A stretch of DNA of 64,000 nt from Rhodovulum tesquicola (GCF_024128855.1 NZ_JAMYDV010000001.1:62001-126000), one strand, 5' to 3'; counted from the first letter of the stretch, positions 16,332 to 26,278 are shown. Translations and numbers: made by a program. Notes: generated by a model not told the origin, from the sequence alone.

Positions 16332-19300
16332 TCGCTGACCGTGGCGCGGCCCGCATCGGTCCAGGCGCGGCGGTCGGAGCGATACATGTCCTCGACGCTG
16401 GCGGCGGGGTGGCGATAGCTGCCCGGTGCGGTCGCGCGCAGGATATAGGCCAGCCGGATCGGGGCATCGGAACGCAGGTCGACCGCGGCCAGGAAGCGGT
16501 CCTGCCGTGCCTCGGTATGGGCGGCGTCTTCGGTCACGTCCAGCCAGTCGAGCGCCCGGATATCGCCCGCGCGGATCAGGTTCGGGTTGTCGATCTCGAA
16601 GCCTGCGGGCAGCGGGTCGGCCACCATCAGCCGCGCCTCGGTCGGGGCGAAGGGCGTGACCTCGATCACCGTGACCAGCCGGGTTCCGGCGGGCACCGCA
16701 TCCAGCGTCGCGGGCGCGCCATCAAGCGTGTAGTGGCGGCGGGTGATGGCGAATCCGTTGCCGCCGGCGGGTTCGGGAACCTCGGGCACGCCGAACGCGG
16801 TCAGCGTCAGGACCTCATCCGCGCCGCTGCCGTTTCCGATCACCGCCGGGGCGTCGCCGTCGCGCAACAGCCGCACCAGCGGCCCGTCAAGCGGCGCGCC
16901 GTTCAGGGTGAAGCCCGCCGCCCCCGGCCGGTCGATCAGCGCATGGGCGGCCAGCAGCGTCCACGCCGCCTCTTGCGTGGACCGCGCGCGGCCCGGCGCG
17001 GCGACGTAATCGGCCAGCATTGTGCGATCGACCGCCGCGCTGCCCGCCTCTGCCGCCAGCGCAAGAAGCCCGGCGGCATCGCGCAGGTCGGTGCCGTAAT
17101 CGGCGCGCCAGAGCGGTGGTTCCTCGGCCCCAATGCGCACCCCCATCCGGCCCGCGGCATGGGTGAACATCGCCTCGGCCCGCACCGGATCGCCATAGGC
17201 GGCAAGCGCAGCGCCCAGTTGACCGGCGGCCAGCGGGGTTGCAAAGGCGCGGCCCTTGACATCGGCGTAATAGCGCAGGTCCGCCATGGCCGCCGCCCCC
17301 TCGCGCGCCAGCACCATCAGCGCATAGGCGATATCCTCGCCGCCCTCGTCGAAATCGGGGGCATAGGCGATGCGGTTGCGCAGGTTGTCCAGCGCCGCGC
17401 GGAAGGCATGGGTGGGAACAGCAAAACCGTTTGCGCGCGCCCGGCTCAGGAAATCGGTGACATAGGCATCCAGCCAGAAATCCCCCGCGTCCGGCCGCCA
17501 GAGCCCGAAACTGCCATTCGGCGCCTGATTGGCCAGCACCGCGGCGATGGCCTGATCCACGCGGGCGCGCAGGTCTTCGCGTGCCCCCAGCCCCATCGCG
17601 ACCGCGATCTCGTCCAGATACAGAAGCGGCAGCGCGGCCGAGGCCACCTGTTCCGTGCAGCCATAGGGATAGCGGTCGAGCGCGGCCAGAAGCCCCGCCG
17701 CATCCAGCCGCGCGATCGGGCCGATGGCCAGCGTCGCCCGCCCCGTGCCCGGCAGGAAGCCGCTGAAGATCGCCTGATCGGCGGTGAACCGGTCGCCATC
17801 GGCCAGCGTGAAGCGAGAGGTTCGCAACACCTCGGGGTCCGTCACCTCGACCGGCAGCGCCAGCCGCCGGGTCAGCGTCTGGTCATCGGGCGTGGTCAGC
17901 GTGACGGCGATCTCGGCAAGGCCGGGTTCGCCCGCGATCACGGGGATCGACAGCGTGGCCTTGCCCCCCTCGGCAAGCTCCAGGTCCGGCGGGATCGCCG
18001 CCGCGTCCAGCGTGACGCCCGAGCCCGTCACCGACAGCCCCATCCGCCCCGCCGGACCCGTGGCATGCACGATTTCCAGCAACAGCCGGCTGCGGTCGCC
18101 GGGGGCGAGGAAGCGCGGCAGGCTGGCAGTCAACACCACCGGGTCGCGCACAAGGATGTCCGCCTCGGCCTGCCCCAGCCCGGTCTTCGACCACACCACC
18201 GCCATCAGCCGCACGGTGCCATTGAAGGCGGGCAGATCGAAGCGGGCGCGGGCATACCCGTCCGGCCCCACCTGAACCGGCCCCTCGAACAGCGCGACCA
18301 GATCCTCGGTCGGCGGCGGCGCCTGCATCCGCAGACCGGCCCCGGCATCGCCGCCCGAGCGGACGCGGCCCATCTCGCCGCTCATCCCGTCGATCAGGCG
18401 GCCATAGACATCGCGCAGGCCCATCCCCAGCCGCCGCTGGCCGAAATAATGGCCATCGGGATCGGGGCTGGCAAAGCCCGTCAGGTTCAGGATGCCCAGA
18501 TCGACGGCGGCGATGGTGGCATGGGCGGTTTCGCCCGGCCGGATGCCCTCGACCTTCAGCGCCACGTCCAGCGGTGCGCGGGGCTGGGCCTCGGCTGCCA
18601 ATTCGAAGCCCGCGCGCAACCGCCGTGGGCCGGGATCGACCGTGGCATGGGCCAGACCCAGCGCCCGGGCGGGGTTCTGGCCAGCCTCGGCATCCATCGG
18701 CCGGATCAGCGTCGCCGCGACATAGGCCCCTGCCCCCCACTCGTCCGTCACGGGCAGGGCAACGGTGTTTTCGCCCGCGACCAGATCGACGGGCTGCATG
18801 TGGATCAGCCGGTTCGACATCACCGTGACCAGCCCCTTGCCCGGCGCGCGCGGCACGATCCTCAGCGTCGCGGTCTCGCCCGGGGCATAGGCGGGCTTGT
18901 CCAGCGCGACCTCAAGCATGTCGGGGGTTCGGCTGGTGTCGGCGGGGGCATACCAGCCAGCGTCGAACGCCACCGACGTTTCGGCAAAGGGGGCGTCCGC
19001 GCGCGTGACGACCAGTTCGTAGCGGCCCCACTGGACAGGGAGATCCAGCGAGAACCGCCCGCCCTCCAGCACCACCTCGCCGCTGGTGACGCGGCTGCGG
19101 GTGGTCACCGGCTCCCACGCCCAGTCGCCATGCATCTGGTACCATTGATAGCGCGTCTCGACCCGGTTCAGCGCCCAGTCGATCCGCATCTCCTGCGGCG
19201 TCCCGTCCGGGCCGAGGCCGAGCAGCTCGAACCCGGCCTCTGCCCCCTCGCCCACGACGCCGTCGAAAAGCGGCCTGATGCCGATCAGCGGCGCATCGGG

Positions 19301-21766
19301 CGCCAGGGCGCGGGTCAGGCGGCGTTCGACCGGACGGGCCGAGCCTTCGGCAAGACGCAGCACGATCTCGGCCTCCAGCGGCTTGCCCTCGGCCTCGATC
19401 CCGGGGAAGGCCAGCGGCAGGACGGCGCGGCCCTCGGCATCGGTGCGCGGCGCGTTCTCGATTACCGCAAGCTGCGGCGCGACGCGGCTGTCATGGCGGC
19501 CGAAGCGGAAACCGGGATGGGCGGGCAGGCTGTCCACCGCCGCCAGCCGCACCTCGCCCTCGATGGCCAGATCGGCCCCCACCGCGCCGAAAAGATAGCG
19601 CGCGGCGACGCCCAGAACCGGCCGGTCTGACAGGCGCAGCGGCCCCTCGGCCAGCGACAGTTCGAAGTCGATCCGCTCGGGCAGGAAATCCTCGACCAGC
19701 AGCTTCTGCGTGGCCAGCGGCGGCGCGTCGGGCTCGGCATGAACGGCCAGCGTCCAGGTGCCGCGCGGGGCGGTTGCCGCGACGCCAAGCGCAAGGACAT
19801 GGCCACCCGCCACGCCGCCCGGGGACAGCGCGCGGGCATGTTCCACCCCGTCGGGCCGGGTCAGGATCGCGGTCAGCGGCAGCCCCTCGACCGCCTCGGC
19901 CCGCCCGTCGCGGGCCAGTGCGGTGGCGCGCACGGTTTCGCCCGCGTGATAGGCGCCGCGCTCGGTCGTCAGGAAGACGTCGATGGGCGGCGCGGGCGGG
20001 CGCCCCTCTACGCCGCGGTCGGACAGGTCGAATTCGGGCTCTGTCAGCGACAGGAAGGCCAGATCGCCCTCGCCCTCCTGCACGGTCACCAGCGCGGGCG
20101 CCGCCCCGGCCTGCCCGCGCATCAGTCCCGCCGGGAATTGCGCATGGCCCGCTGCATCGGTTACGGCCGTTCCCAGAACCCGGTTCGCCCGCGACATCAG
20201 CGATACCGTGACCCCCGCCTTGGGCTCGGCGCTTGCCAGCGACCGGACGAAGACATGCAGCCCGTCCGTCCCCGCCATCGTGGCCAGCCCCAGATCGGAC
20301 AGCACGAACCATTGCGTGGCGGCCGGACGGTCATAGGGATCGGCCCCGGGGATCGCCGCGTGCAGCGCATAGATGCCCGCGGGCAGCCCGGCGATCGCCT
20401 CGGCCAGCGGCAGGCGCGTGGTGACGTCGCGGTTCAGCTCAATCCCCACCTCGCCTGTGCCGGCCCAGACCTGTTCGGCCATGTCGCCCGAGAACGCATC
20501 CTCTTGCCAGGGCGAGAGGGGGCGGCCGAAATAGCCGTCCTGGATCGCGCGCAACAGGTTGCGGTCGGACATCCGGTGCAGCCGCAAGTCCAGCCGGTCG
20601 GTGTTCACGCTCACCACGGGCAGCGCCGCTTCGCCCGTGCGGGGCAGCACATAGGCCCGGCCGGGGAAGCGGACCGAAGGGCGGCGGTCGCGAACATATT
20701 GGGTCAGTTCCACGGGGCGGGCCAGAACCTCGCCGCTTTGGGCGGGCAGGCCCGGGCGCAGCGTCAGCCGGTAGCTTTCGCCGTGGCGCAGGCCCGCGAC
20801 GCACAGCCAGTCATCCTCGGTCGTGACGGCAAGCCCGGGCTGCGGAAGCTGCACGAAGGGCGCGAAATCGGCGCCGCGGGCGAGCGGTTCGGAAAAGCGG
20901 GTGCAGATGCGCGGGCTGGGCGCGTCGCTTTCCACCTCGGTCTCGACCACACGGAAACCGTGCTTCGCGATCGCCGCGTCCAGCCGTTCGGCGATGTCCT
21001 CGCGCGGGGCAAGCGCCTGGGCCAGCCGCAGCGCGGGAACCGTCTCGCGCCCGCGGCCCACGGCCTCCAGCGCCTCGGCCATCACGACCAGCGCCTGCGC
21101 GCGCGTCGCAGGCGCGGCGCTGCGCAGATGGGCGTTGATCGCGGCCGACAGCGCGCGTGTCTGCGCATTGCGCCGCGCCTCGGCGTTCTGGGCGGGTTGG
21201 GCCAGCGTCAGGCGGGCATATTCGGCCCAGAGCGCGCCGGTATCGGCCAGCACCAGCGCCGCGCCGGTAAAGCCCAGCGCCTCGGCGATCCGGCCTGCGG
21301 CGCGCGCCTCGGTGGCGGCCTGAAGCCAGTCCTCAATGGGTCGTTCATTCACATGATGGCGCCGCGACAGGGCCTCAGCCGCCATCCGCGCGGCGGCCAG
21401 ATCCTCGGGCCTCAGGAAGTCCAGTTCGGCCACCCGCGCGGCAACGCCGTCCAGAACCGCCGGATCGGCGCGCAGCACGCGGGCCGACAGAGCCCCCTGA
21501 TAGGGCACGCTGCCGGTGGCGGCCGCCTTGGGAAAACAGGCATTCGAGCGGGTGTTGAAGGTCAGCGCCGTGCAGGCGGGATCGGTCAGGCAGGCCCGCG
21601 CGCAGGCCTCGAAATCCGAATCGAACAGGGCGCGCAGATCGCCGCCGGGAAAATCCACATCGCGCGAGATCGCCAGCCGCTTGTCGGGAACCGGGCCGGG
21701 CATGGGCTGGGCCAGCGCGGGAAGGGCAAGGAAGATCAGACAGAAAAGGACGGCAAACCGGCGCAT
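16328..21766 (-). CDS. bacterial alpha-2-macroglobulin with N-terminal PAN/Apple-like domain
   Basis: Large periplasmic protease-trapping protein, likely protecting the cell when the outer membrane is breached. The start is ATG 21766 (signal peptide RRFAVLFCLIFLALPALAQP), giving 1812 residues. Residues ~25-95 look like a PAN/Apple domain (FPGGDLRALFDSDFEACARA, then CLTDPACTALTFNTRSNACF). Repeated MG-type beta domains follow, then the bait region area. The thioester motif is present as YPYGCTEQ with Cys1370 and Gln1373, so this is the thioester-bearing class. There is no lipobox after the signal peptide, so it is probably soluble rather than lipid-anchored. It is translated just ahead of pbpC. 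Confidence 0.93.
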   Translation of the reverse strand: MRRFAVLFCLIFLALPALAQPMPGPVPDKRLAISRDVDFPGGDLRALFDSDFEACARACLTDPACTALTFNTRSNACFPKAAATGSVPYQGALSARVLRADPAVLDGVAARVAELDFLRPEDLAAARMAAEALSRRHHVNERPIEDWLQAATEARAAGRIAEALGFTGAALVLADTGALWAEYARLTLAQPAQNAEARRNAQTRALSAAINAHLRSAAPATRAQALVVMAEALEAVGRGRETVPALRLAQALAPREDIAERLDAAIAKHGFRVVETEVESDAPSPRICTRFSEPLARGADFAPFVQLPQPGLAVTTEDDWLCVAGLRHGESYRLTLRPGLPAQSGEVLARPVELTQYVRDRRPSVRFPGRAYVLPRTGEAALPVVSVNTDRLDLRLHRMSDRNLLRAIQDGYFGRPLSPWQEDAFSGDMAEQVWAGTGEVGIELNRDVTTRLPLAEAIAGLPAGIYALHAAIPGADPYDRPAATQWFVLSDLGLATMAGTDGLHVFVRSLASAEPKAGVTVSLMSRANRVLGTAVTDAAGHAQFPAGLMRGQAGAAPALVTVQEGEGDLAFLSLTEPEFDLSDRGVEGRPPAPPIDVFLTTERGAYHAGETVRATALARDGRAEAVEGLPLTAILTRPDGVEHARALSPGGVAGGHVLALGVAATAPRGTWTLAVHAEPDAPPLATQKLLVEDFLPERIDFELSLAEGPLRLSDRPVLGVAARYLFGAVGADLAIEGEVRLAAVDSLPAHPGFRFGRHDSRVAPQLAVIENAPRTDAEGRAVLPLAFPGIEAEGKPLEAEIVLRLAEGSARPVERRLTRALAPDAPLIGIRPLFDGVVGEGAEAGFELLGLGPDGTPQEMRIDWALNRVETRYQWYQMHGDWAWEPVTTRSRVTSGEVVLEGGRFSLDLPVQWGRYELVVTRADAPFAETSVAFDAGWYAPADTSRTPDMLEVALDKPAYAPGETATLRIVPRAPGKGLVTVMSNRLIHMQPVDLVAGENTVALPVTDEWGAGAYVAATLIRPMDAEAGQNPARALGLAHATVDPGPRRLRAGFELAAEAQPRAPLDVALKVEGIRPGETAHATIAAVDLGILNLTGFASPDPDGHYFGQRRLGMGLRDVYGRLIDGMSGEMGRVRSGGDAGAGLRMQAPPPTEDLVALFEGPVQVGPDGYARARFDLPAFNGTVRLMAVVWSKTGLGQAEADILVRDPVVLTASLPRFLAPGDRSRLLLEIVHATGPAGRMGLSVTGSGVTLDAAAIPPDLELAEGGKATLSIPVIAGEPGLAEIAVTLTTPDDQTLTRRLALPVEVTDPEVLRTSRFTLADGDRFTADQAIFSGFLPGTGRATLAIGPIARLDAAGLLAALDRYPYGCTEQVASAALPLLYLDEIAVAMGLGAREDLRARVDQAIAAVLANQAPNGSFGLWRPDAGDFWLDAYVTDFLSRARANGFAVPTHAFRAALDNLRNRIAYAPDFDEGGEDIAYALMVLAREGAAAMADLRYYADVKGRAFATPLAAGQLGAALAAYGDPVRAEAMFTHAAGRMGVRIGAEEPPLWRADYGTDLRDAAGLLALAAEAGSAAVDRTMLADYVAAPGRARSTQEAAWTLLAAHALIDRPGAAGFTLNGAPLDGPLVRLLRDGDAPAVIGNGSGADEVLTLTAFGVPEVPEPAGGNGFAITRRHYTLDGAPATLDAVPAGTRLVTVIEVTPFAPTEARLMVADPLPAGFEIDNPNLIRAGDIRALDWLDVTEDAAHTEARQDRFLAAVDLRSDAPIRLAYILRATAPGSYRHPAASVEDMYRSDRRAWTDAGRATVSE

Positions 21767-21905
21767 CGCGGTCTCCTTCTGCAATTCGCCTCGCTGCGGG
21801 ATGCTGGCACGGGCCTGCCGCGGATGGCAACGATTCCTCCGTCGCCGTTAATCGGCTGTTCACCTCGATCCGACCAGACTGCGCAAACCCGTGGAGAATC
21901 CGCGC

Positions 21906-24509
21906 ATGGACATGACCGAGAAACTGGCGACCGAGCGGCGCAAGCGGCTGGCCGCCGAACGCCTGCTCGACCAGAAAAGCCGCGAGCTGTTCGAGGCGAA
22001 CCGCCGGCTGTCCCAGCATGCGCTCCACCTCTCCGAAGAGATCACGGAGACGCGCCAGACCGCCGAGGACCTGCGCGGCCAGAACACCCAGGTCCTGACC
22101 GAACTTGCCGAGGTCTCGCTCGAGGCCGATGTCGTGAAGCAGCGGCTCTGGGATTCGCTGGAAACCGTCAAGGACGGCTTTGCGCTGTTCGATGCCCAGG
22201 ACCGGCTGGTGATCGCCAACCGCGCCTATCTGTCGGTCTTCGACGGGCTGGAGGCGGTGGTGCCCGGCGTGCGATATGACGAGATCATACGCCTGTGCGT
22301 CGAGGAAGGGATCGTCGATATCGGCGAGCATGACGCGCCGGGCTGGATCGAGGAATTCCTGACGCGCTGGCATTTGGACCCGGTGCCGACCCGGGTGATC
22401 CGGTTGTGGAGCGGCGATTACGTCAAGCTCATGGACAGGCGAACGCCCTCGGGGGACATGGTGTGCCTGTCGATGAACATCACCGAAATGATGCGCATGT
22501 GGGCCGCGGTCGAGGCGATCCCGGACGGATTTGTCCTCTACGACCATGACGACCGGCTGGTGATGTGCAACGACCGCTACCGCGAATTCTATGCCGGAAG
22601 CGCCCCGATCATGCGGCCCGGCACAAGGTTCGAGGACATCCTGCGCTACGGGCTGGCACACGGCCAGTATCCCGAGGCGCTGGGCCGCGAGGAGGATTGG
22701 CTGACCGAGCGGATGAACCGTCACCAGCGCCCCGAGGGCATGATCGAGCAGCGCCTGGACGATGGCCGCTGGCTGCGCATCCTCGAGGAACGCACCCCCG
22801 ATGGCGGGCTGGTCGGGCTGCGCGTCGACATCACCGAGCAGAAGCGCCAGCAAGAGGCGCTGGACCGCGCCCGCGTCGCCGCCGAGGCCGCCAACCGCGC
22901 CAAGTCCGCCTTCCTCGCCAACATGAGCCACGAGCTGCGCACGCCGATGAACGGCGTGGTCGGCATGGCGGAACTGTTATGCGAGACGGAACTGTCCGAG
23001 GAACAGCGGCTTTACGCGCAGACGATCCGGGAATCCGGCGAGGCGCTTCTGAGCCTGCTGAACGACGTGCTGGACTATTCCAAGATCGAGGCCGACAAGC
23101 TGCAGTTGCACCCCGAGCCCTTCGACCTGGAACGCACGATCTACGAGATCGTCATGCTGTTGCAGGCCCCTGCCCGGGACAAGAATCTCGACGTCCTGAT
23201 CGACTACGACATGTTCATGCCCACGCGTTTCGTCGGCGACCGCGGTCGCGTCCGGCAGGTGCTGACCAACCTGATCGGCAACGCGGTCAAGTTCACCGAG
23301 GAAGGGCATGTGCTGATCCGGGTCGTCGGCTTCGACGCCGAGGGCGGCGTGCTTCAGCATGTCCATGTGACCGTCGAGGATACCGGCATCGGCATCGCCC
23401 GCGACATGCAGGACCACATCTTCGGCGAGTTCAACCAGGTCGAGGACCAGCAGAACCGCAAGTTCGAGGGCACCGGGCTGGGCCTTGCGATCACAAGGCG
23501 CCTGATCGAGATGATGGGCGGCGAGATCTGGCTGGAATCGGAAAAGGGCGAAGGGGCGTGTTTCGGCTTCCGCCTGCCCCTGCCCGTCGCCGAACCCCAC
23601 GAATCGCTGCCCGCACCCGAGACCGCCTCGGTCCGTCGCGTCCTCGTGGTCGACGACCAGGAGGTGAACCGCACGATCCTGGACCGCCAGTTGTCGCAGC
23701 TCGGTCTGGACGTGACCTGCCATGTGACCGCCGAAACCGCGCTGGGGGCCGCCGCCGATGCCGACCTGATCATCACCGACCACCGGATGCCCGGCATGGA
23801 CGGCTATGACTTTGCCCGGGCGCTGCGACAGTCGGGCCATGCCGGGCCGATCCTGATGCTGACCTCGAACCCGGCCTGCCTGGGCAGAACCGGCGAGAAT
23901 GCCGAGGCGGGCCTCGATCTGGTCCTGCAGAAGCCGGTGCTGCGCCGCGCACTCTACGAGGCGATCTCGACCCTGGCCCCGTCGGTGCAGGCCCCCGCGC
24001 CCCCCGGACCCGCAGTCATCGAGCGCCCCATGCGCATCCTCGCGGCCGAGGACAACCGCACCAACCGGCTGGTTCTCGGCAAGATGGTCGCGGGGCTGAA
24101 TGTCGAGTTGCACTTTGCCGCCAACGGCCACGAGGCGGTCTCGGCCTTTCGCGAGGCCCGGCCGGACCTGATCTTCATGGACATCTCGATGCCTGATTGC
24201 GACGGCAAGGAGGCCACCGGAACGATCCGCAGGATCGAGGCCGAGAATGGCGATCTGGGCGTGCCCATCGTCGCCCTGACCGCGCATGCGCTGCAGGGCG
24301 ATGCCGAGGACATCCTTGCCGCGGGCCTCGATGCCTGCCTGACCAAACCGCTGCGCAAGAGCGACATCCTCGCCGCGATCGAGGCGCATCGCCCGGCCGA
24401 CTGCGCACCGCTCTGCGCAGAGACGGCCTGCGCTCCGTCGCCGGAGGACGGTTTCGTCGGCACCCCCGACCGGGACGCCGATGCAACAGCGCGACTGCGC
24501 GCGGTCTAG
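21906..24509 (+). CDS. soluble hybrid histidine kinase with two PAS and two receiver domains
   Basis: Cytoplasmic sensor kinase of about 867 residues. The start is ATG 21906 with GGAG 9 bases upstream. Order: N-terminal coiled coil (~1-75, rich in E/R/L), PAS-like domain 1 ([19 protein letters not shown]), PAS-like domain 2 ([19 protein letters not shown]), HisKA with His342 in [13 protein letters not shown], HATPase_c ([30 protein letters not shown]), receiver 1 ([27 protein letters not shown]) and receiver 2 ([27 protein letters not shown]). There is no membrane segment, and no response regulator or phosphotransferase sits nearby, so the output is unknown. It is the last core gene before the tRNA-Leu element. 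Confidence 0.93.
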   Translation: MDMTEKLATERRKRLAAERLLDQKSRELFEANRRLSQHALHLSEEITETRQTAEDLRGQNTQVLTELAEVSLEADVVKQRLWDSLETVKDGFALFDAQDRLVIANRAYLSVFDGLEAVVPGVRYDEIIRLCVEEGIVDIGEHDAPGWIEEFLTRWHLDPVPTRVIRLWSGDYVKLMDRRTPSGDMVCLSMNITEMMRMWAAVEAIPDGFVLYDHDDRLVMCNDRYREFYAGSAPIMRPGTRFEDILRYGLAHGQYPEALGREEDWLTERMNRHQRPEGMIEQRLDDGRWLRILEERTPDGGLVGLRVDITEQKRQQEALDRARVAAEAANRAKSAFLANMSHELRTPMNGVVGMAELLCETELSEEQRLYAQTIRESGEALLSLLNDVLDYSKIEADKLQLHPEPFDLERTIYEIVMLLQAPARDKNLDVLIDYDMFMPTRFVGDRGRVRQVLTNLIGNAVKFTEEGHVLIRVVGFDAEGGVLQHVHVTVEDTGIGIARDMQDHIFGEFNQVEDQQNRKFEGTGLGLAITRRLIEMMGGEIWLESEKGEGACFGFRLPLPVAEPHESLPAPETASVRRVLVVDDQEVNRTILDRQLSQLGLDVTCHVTAETALGAAADADLIITDHRMPGMDGYDFARALRQSGHAGPILMLTSNPACLGRTGENAEAGLDLVLQKPVLRRALYEAISTLAPSVQAPAPPGPAVIERPMRILAAEDNRTNRLVLGKMVAGLNVELHFAANGHEAVSAFREARPDLIFMDISMPDCDGKEATGTIRRIEAENGDLGVPIVALTAHALQGDAEDILAAGLDACLTKPLRKSDILAAIEAHRPADCAPLCAETACAPSPEDGFVGTPDRDADATARLRAV

Positions 24510-24838
24510 GCCACACGCCGAACGGCCGACCTGCCGCTGCTTTCGCGGGTGGATGGATCTGCGCGGAAAGGCCGCCGCCTCGCCGAGGCCGCAGGCAGGC
24601 GTCACCCTCGACAGGACAGGGGATGCCTGTCCGCCTTGGGTGTCGTTTTCTTCGGGGATTTATGGTGCCCAGGAGAGGGACGCTCAGTCAAAATCGAACC
24701 TCTGACCGGCGCATATTTTGCCCTACTTCCAACAACTTGCGCGACACGCGCTCAACCCGGCTGCCCGGCTTGTGTGCCGCGCGTGGTGGAATTGTGTGCC
24801 GAGCGTAGCGGTGTGTTGATTGATCCGCAACAAGCTTC
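24510..24838. other. gene-free stretch holding the left end of the element
   Basis: Between the kinase stop and the first element gene. It contains the 16-bp left att copy at 24663-24678, a second block TCGAACCTC at 24694-24702 that also matches the tRNA, and an imperfect 22-base direct repeat starting at 24771 and 24793 (TGTGTGCCGMGCGTRG). I see no credible coding sequence. Confidence 0.5.
24663..24678. repeat. left attachment repeat (attL-like) copied from tRNA-Leu 3' end
   Basis: TGGTGCCCAGGAGAGG is identical to 29407-29422, the 3' terminal part of tRNA-Leu(CAG) including the encoded CCA, in the same orientation. This is the expected footprint of a tyrosine-integrase element that inserted into the tRNA 3' end. 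Confidence 0.8.
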
Positions 24839-25876
24839 TTAAGGGGTTATGGGGAGCAAACCTTGTAGGTAGGTTGCGAGAAGAGTTGCCGCGACTGCCG
24901 AGGTGACGGCAATGATCCACGATAGGGCACTAGGGAAAACCTTCGTGAAGAAGCTCTTCGGCTTGTTGCCGAGGAAAAGTGCCGCGAAGGGGAGATACCT
25001 ACTGTGCGCCCATGTTACGGCGGCAATAATGGCAAGAACCCCGATCATGAGCGCAGCTCGAAGTTCCAACTCTGTTAGGCTAGGAAGATAGATCACCGCA
25101 CCAACGAGCAAGACTTGGTTTATACCAAAGCCAAATTTCTTGAAGCTGGTTGCGTATTTCCTTTCCAGCGGTTCAACGCTGTTCTTGAGCTTCTCCAGCA
25201 TACCCAATACCCAAGCCTCGTCTGCGCCTTGCGTCATCGCAAAATTGACTTCGGGACCAAACTCGATGACTGCAATGCGATCAATTCCGACTGTTTGCCG
25301 CTCCCGCGCATAGATCTTGAATATCGTCACACGCTGATCTTTGAAATGAGCCTTCTTAAAATCCTCTAGAAAACGCGATTTTTCAGTGCCCGCCAGAACG
25401 GTGACAACAACTTGTGTGTGCTTGAAGTCACGCTGCACTTCTTCGGCAAGCTCCGTGAGCTGACCCCGATCTACGGCAACCGCGCCAAAGTTATGGCGAG
25501 CGGTGTGAAGTTGCTCCTGTTCTGCGTTGTCTTCTTTCTCCGCTATGCTTTTGCGATCATGTGGGAACAGGATGAAGGTTCCCGCTGAACCGATGTTCGT
25601 GCTCCATTCCCCCTCAAGTTCTCCTTTTGAGTTCAGCTCGGCAGTCGCTTGCAAATTGCCGAGTTCCACCCCTTCAATCTGCTTCTCAGGTTCGCCTTGA
25701 AGGGTAAGAATTTGGCCGTCAAATGTGGCAGTGATCCCGTAGACCACCAGCCCGAAAACGGGATCGTTCAGGTGAATCCTGCCCTTTAGAGCATCTTCAT
25801 CGCCCTCTAGAGTGGCATACAGATTGCCCGTGTTTGTTCCAAAGAGCTTGCCAGCCCATTTGTTACCAATAGCCAT
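24839..25876 (-). CDS. unknown membrane-anchored protein, element cargo
   Basis: I do not recognise this 345-residue protein. Residues 1-110 look all-beta, with repeated short strands and glycines (NLYATLEGDEDALKGRIHLN, FDGQILTLQGEPEK). Residues ~130-230 look like an alpha/beta domain (TQVVVTVLAGTEKSRFLEDF, QRVTIFKIYARERQTVGIDR). Residues ~250-345 hold three or four hydrophobic segments (INQVLLVGAVIYLP, AALMIGVLAIIAAVTW, ALSWIIAVTSAVAATLLATY), so the N-terminal part probably faces the cytoplasm. AAGGAGAT precedes ATG 25876; a TATATA box and a CGCTA-N7-TAGCG inverted repeat overlap just upstream. Base composition is clearly lower in GC than the flanks, indicating transfer. Defence or sensing is possible but unproven. 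Confidence 0.75.
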   Translation of the reverse strand: MAIGNKWAGKLFGTNTGNLYATLEGDEDALKGRIHLNDPVFGLVVYGITATFDGQILTLQGEPEKQIEGVELGNLQATAELNSKGELEGEWSTNIGSAGTFILFPHDRKSIAEKEDNAEQEQLHTARHNFGAVAVDRGQLTELAEEVQRDFKHTQVVVTVLAGTEKSRFLEDFKKAHFKDQRVTIFKIYARERQTVGIDRIAVIEFGPEVNFAMTQGADEAWVLGMLEKLKNSVEPLERKYATSFKKFGFGINQVLLVGAVIYLPSLTELELRAALMIGVLAIIAAVTWAHSRYLPFAALFLGNKPKSFFTKVFPSALSWIIAVTSAVAATLLATYLQGLLPITP

Positions 25877-26278
25877 TTCGAATCTCCTTGGACGCTATAT
25901 ACAGTAGCGGGCTGGGCTAGGTCATCCATATTTTGACGAAAAAACCTCAGCCCCCGAACTCGACGGTTGATGCTCCGCGCGTCCCCCCGTGGGGGTGGCG
26001 TTCCCGGTGAAACTGGCCGGACATCTCGCCCACGCGCCTCGTCCCCGGCCTCTGAGGCCCACCCACCGGCCCCCGGAACTCCCGCGCGACACTCGCACCG
26101 GACCACCTTCGCGCCACGCTCGCGCTGCCTCCTTCTGTCCCACAGGTCTTGCCCTAGTGAGTCGTCTCTGGCTGCCCGGAAATCTGTCCCAATGGAATAG
26201 CCTTGACATTCTGAGACAGCGCGGCCTATCACGTTCTAGACCTTGTGAGACACATTCCGAGACGCAGGAGGCGGGACG
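25877..26278. other. divergent intergenic region inside the element
   Basis: Separates the unknown membrane protein gene from the resolvase gene. The left edge holds the inverted repeat CGCTA (25893-25897) / TAGCG (25905-25909) with TATATA for the minus-strand gene. The right edge holds a TTGACA-type promoter and three GAGAC motifs. The GC-rich middle shows no gene I can support. Confidence 0.4.
26203..26232 (+). promoter_or_regulatory. candidate promoter of the resolvase gene
   Basis: Perfect TTGACA at 26203-26208, 18-base spacer, TATCAC at 26227-26232. GAGAC motifs at 26213, 26247 and 26259 overlap or follow it and may be recombinase or repressor contacts. AGGAGG precedes the ATG at 26279. 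Confidence 0.35.

Noticed and set aside
16409-19630. A 1073-codon open frame on the plus strand
   Set aside because: Antisense shadow of the macroglobulin gene, rich in Arg, Gln and Pro with no domain.
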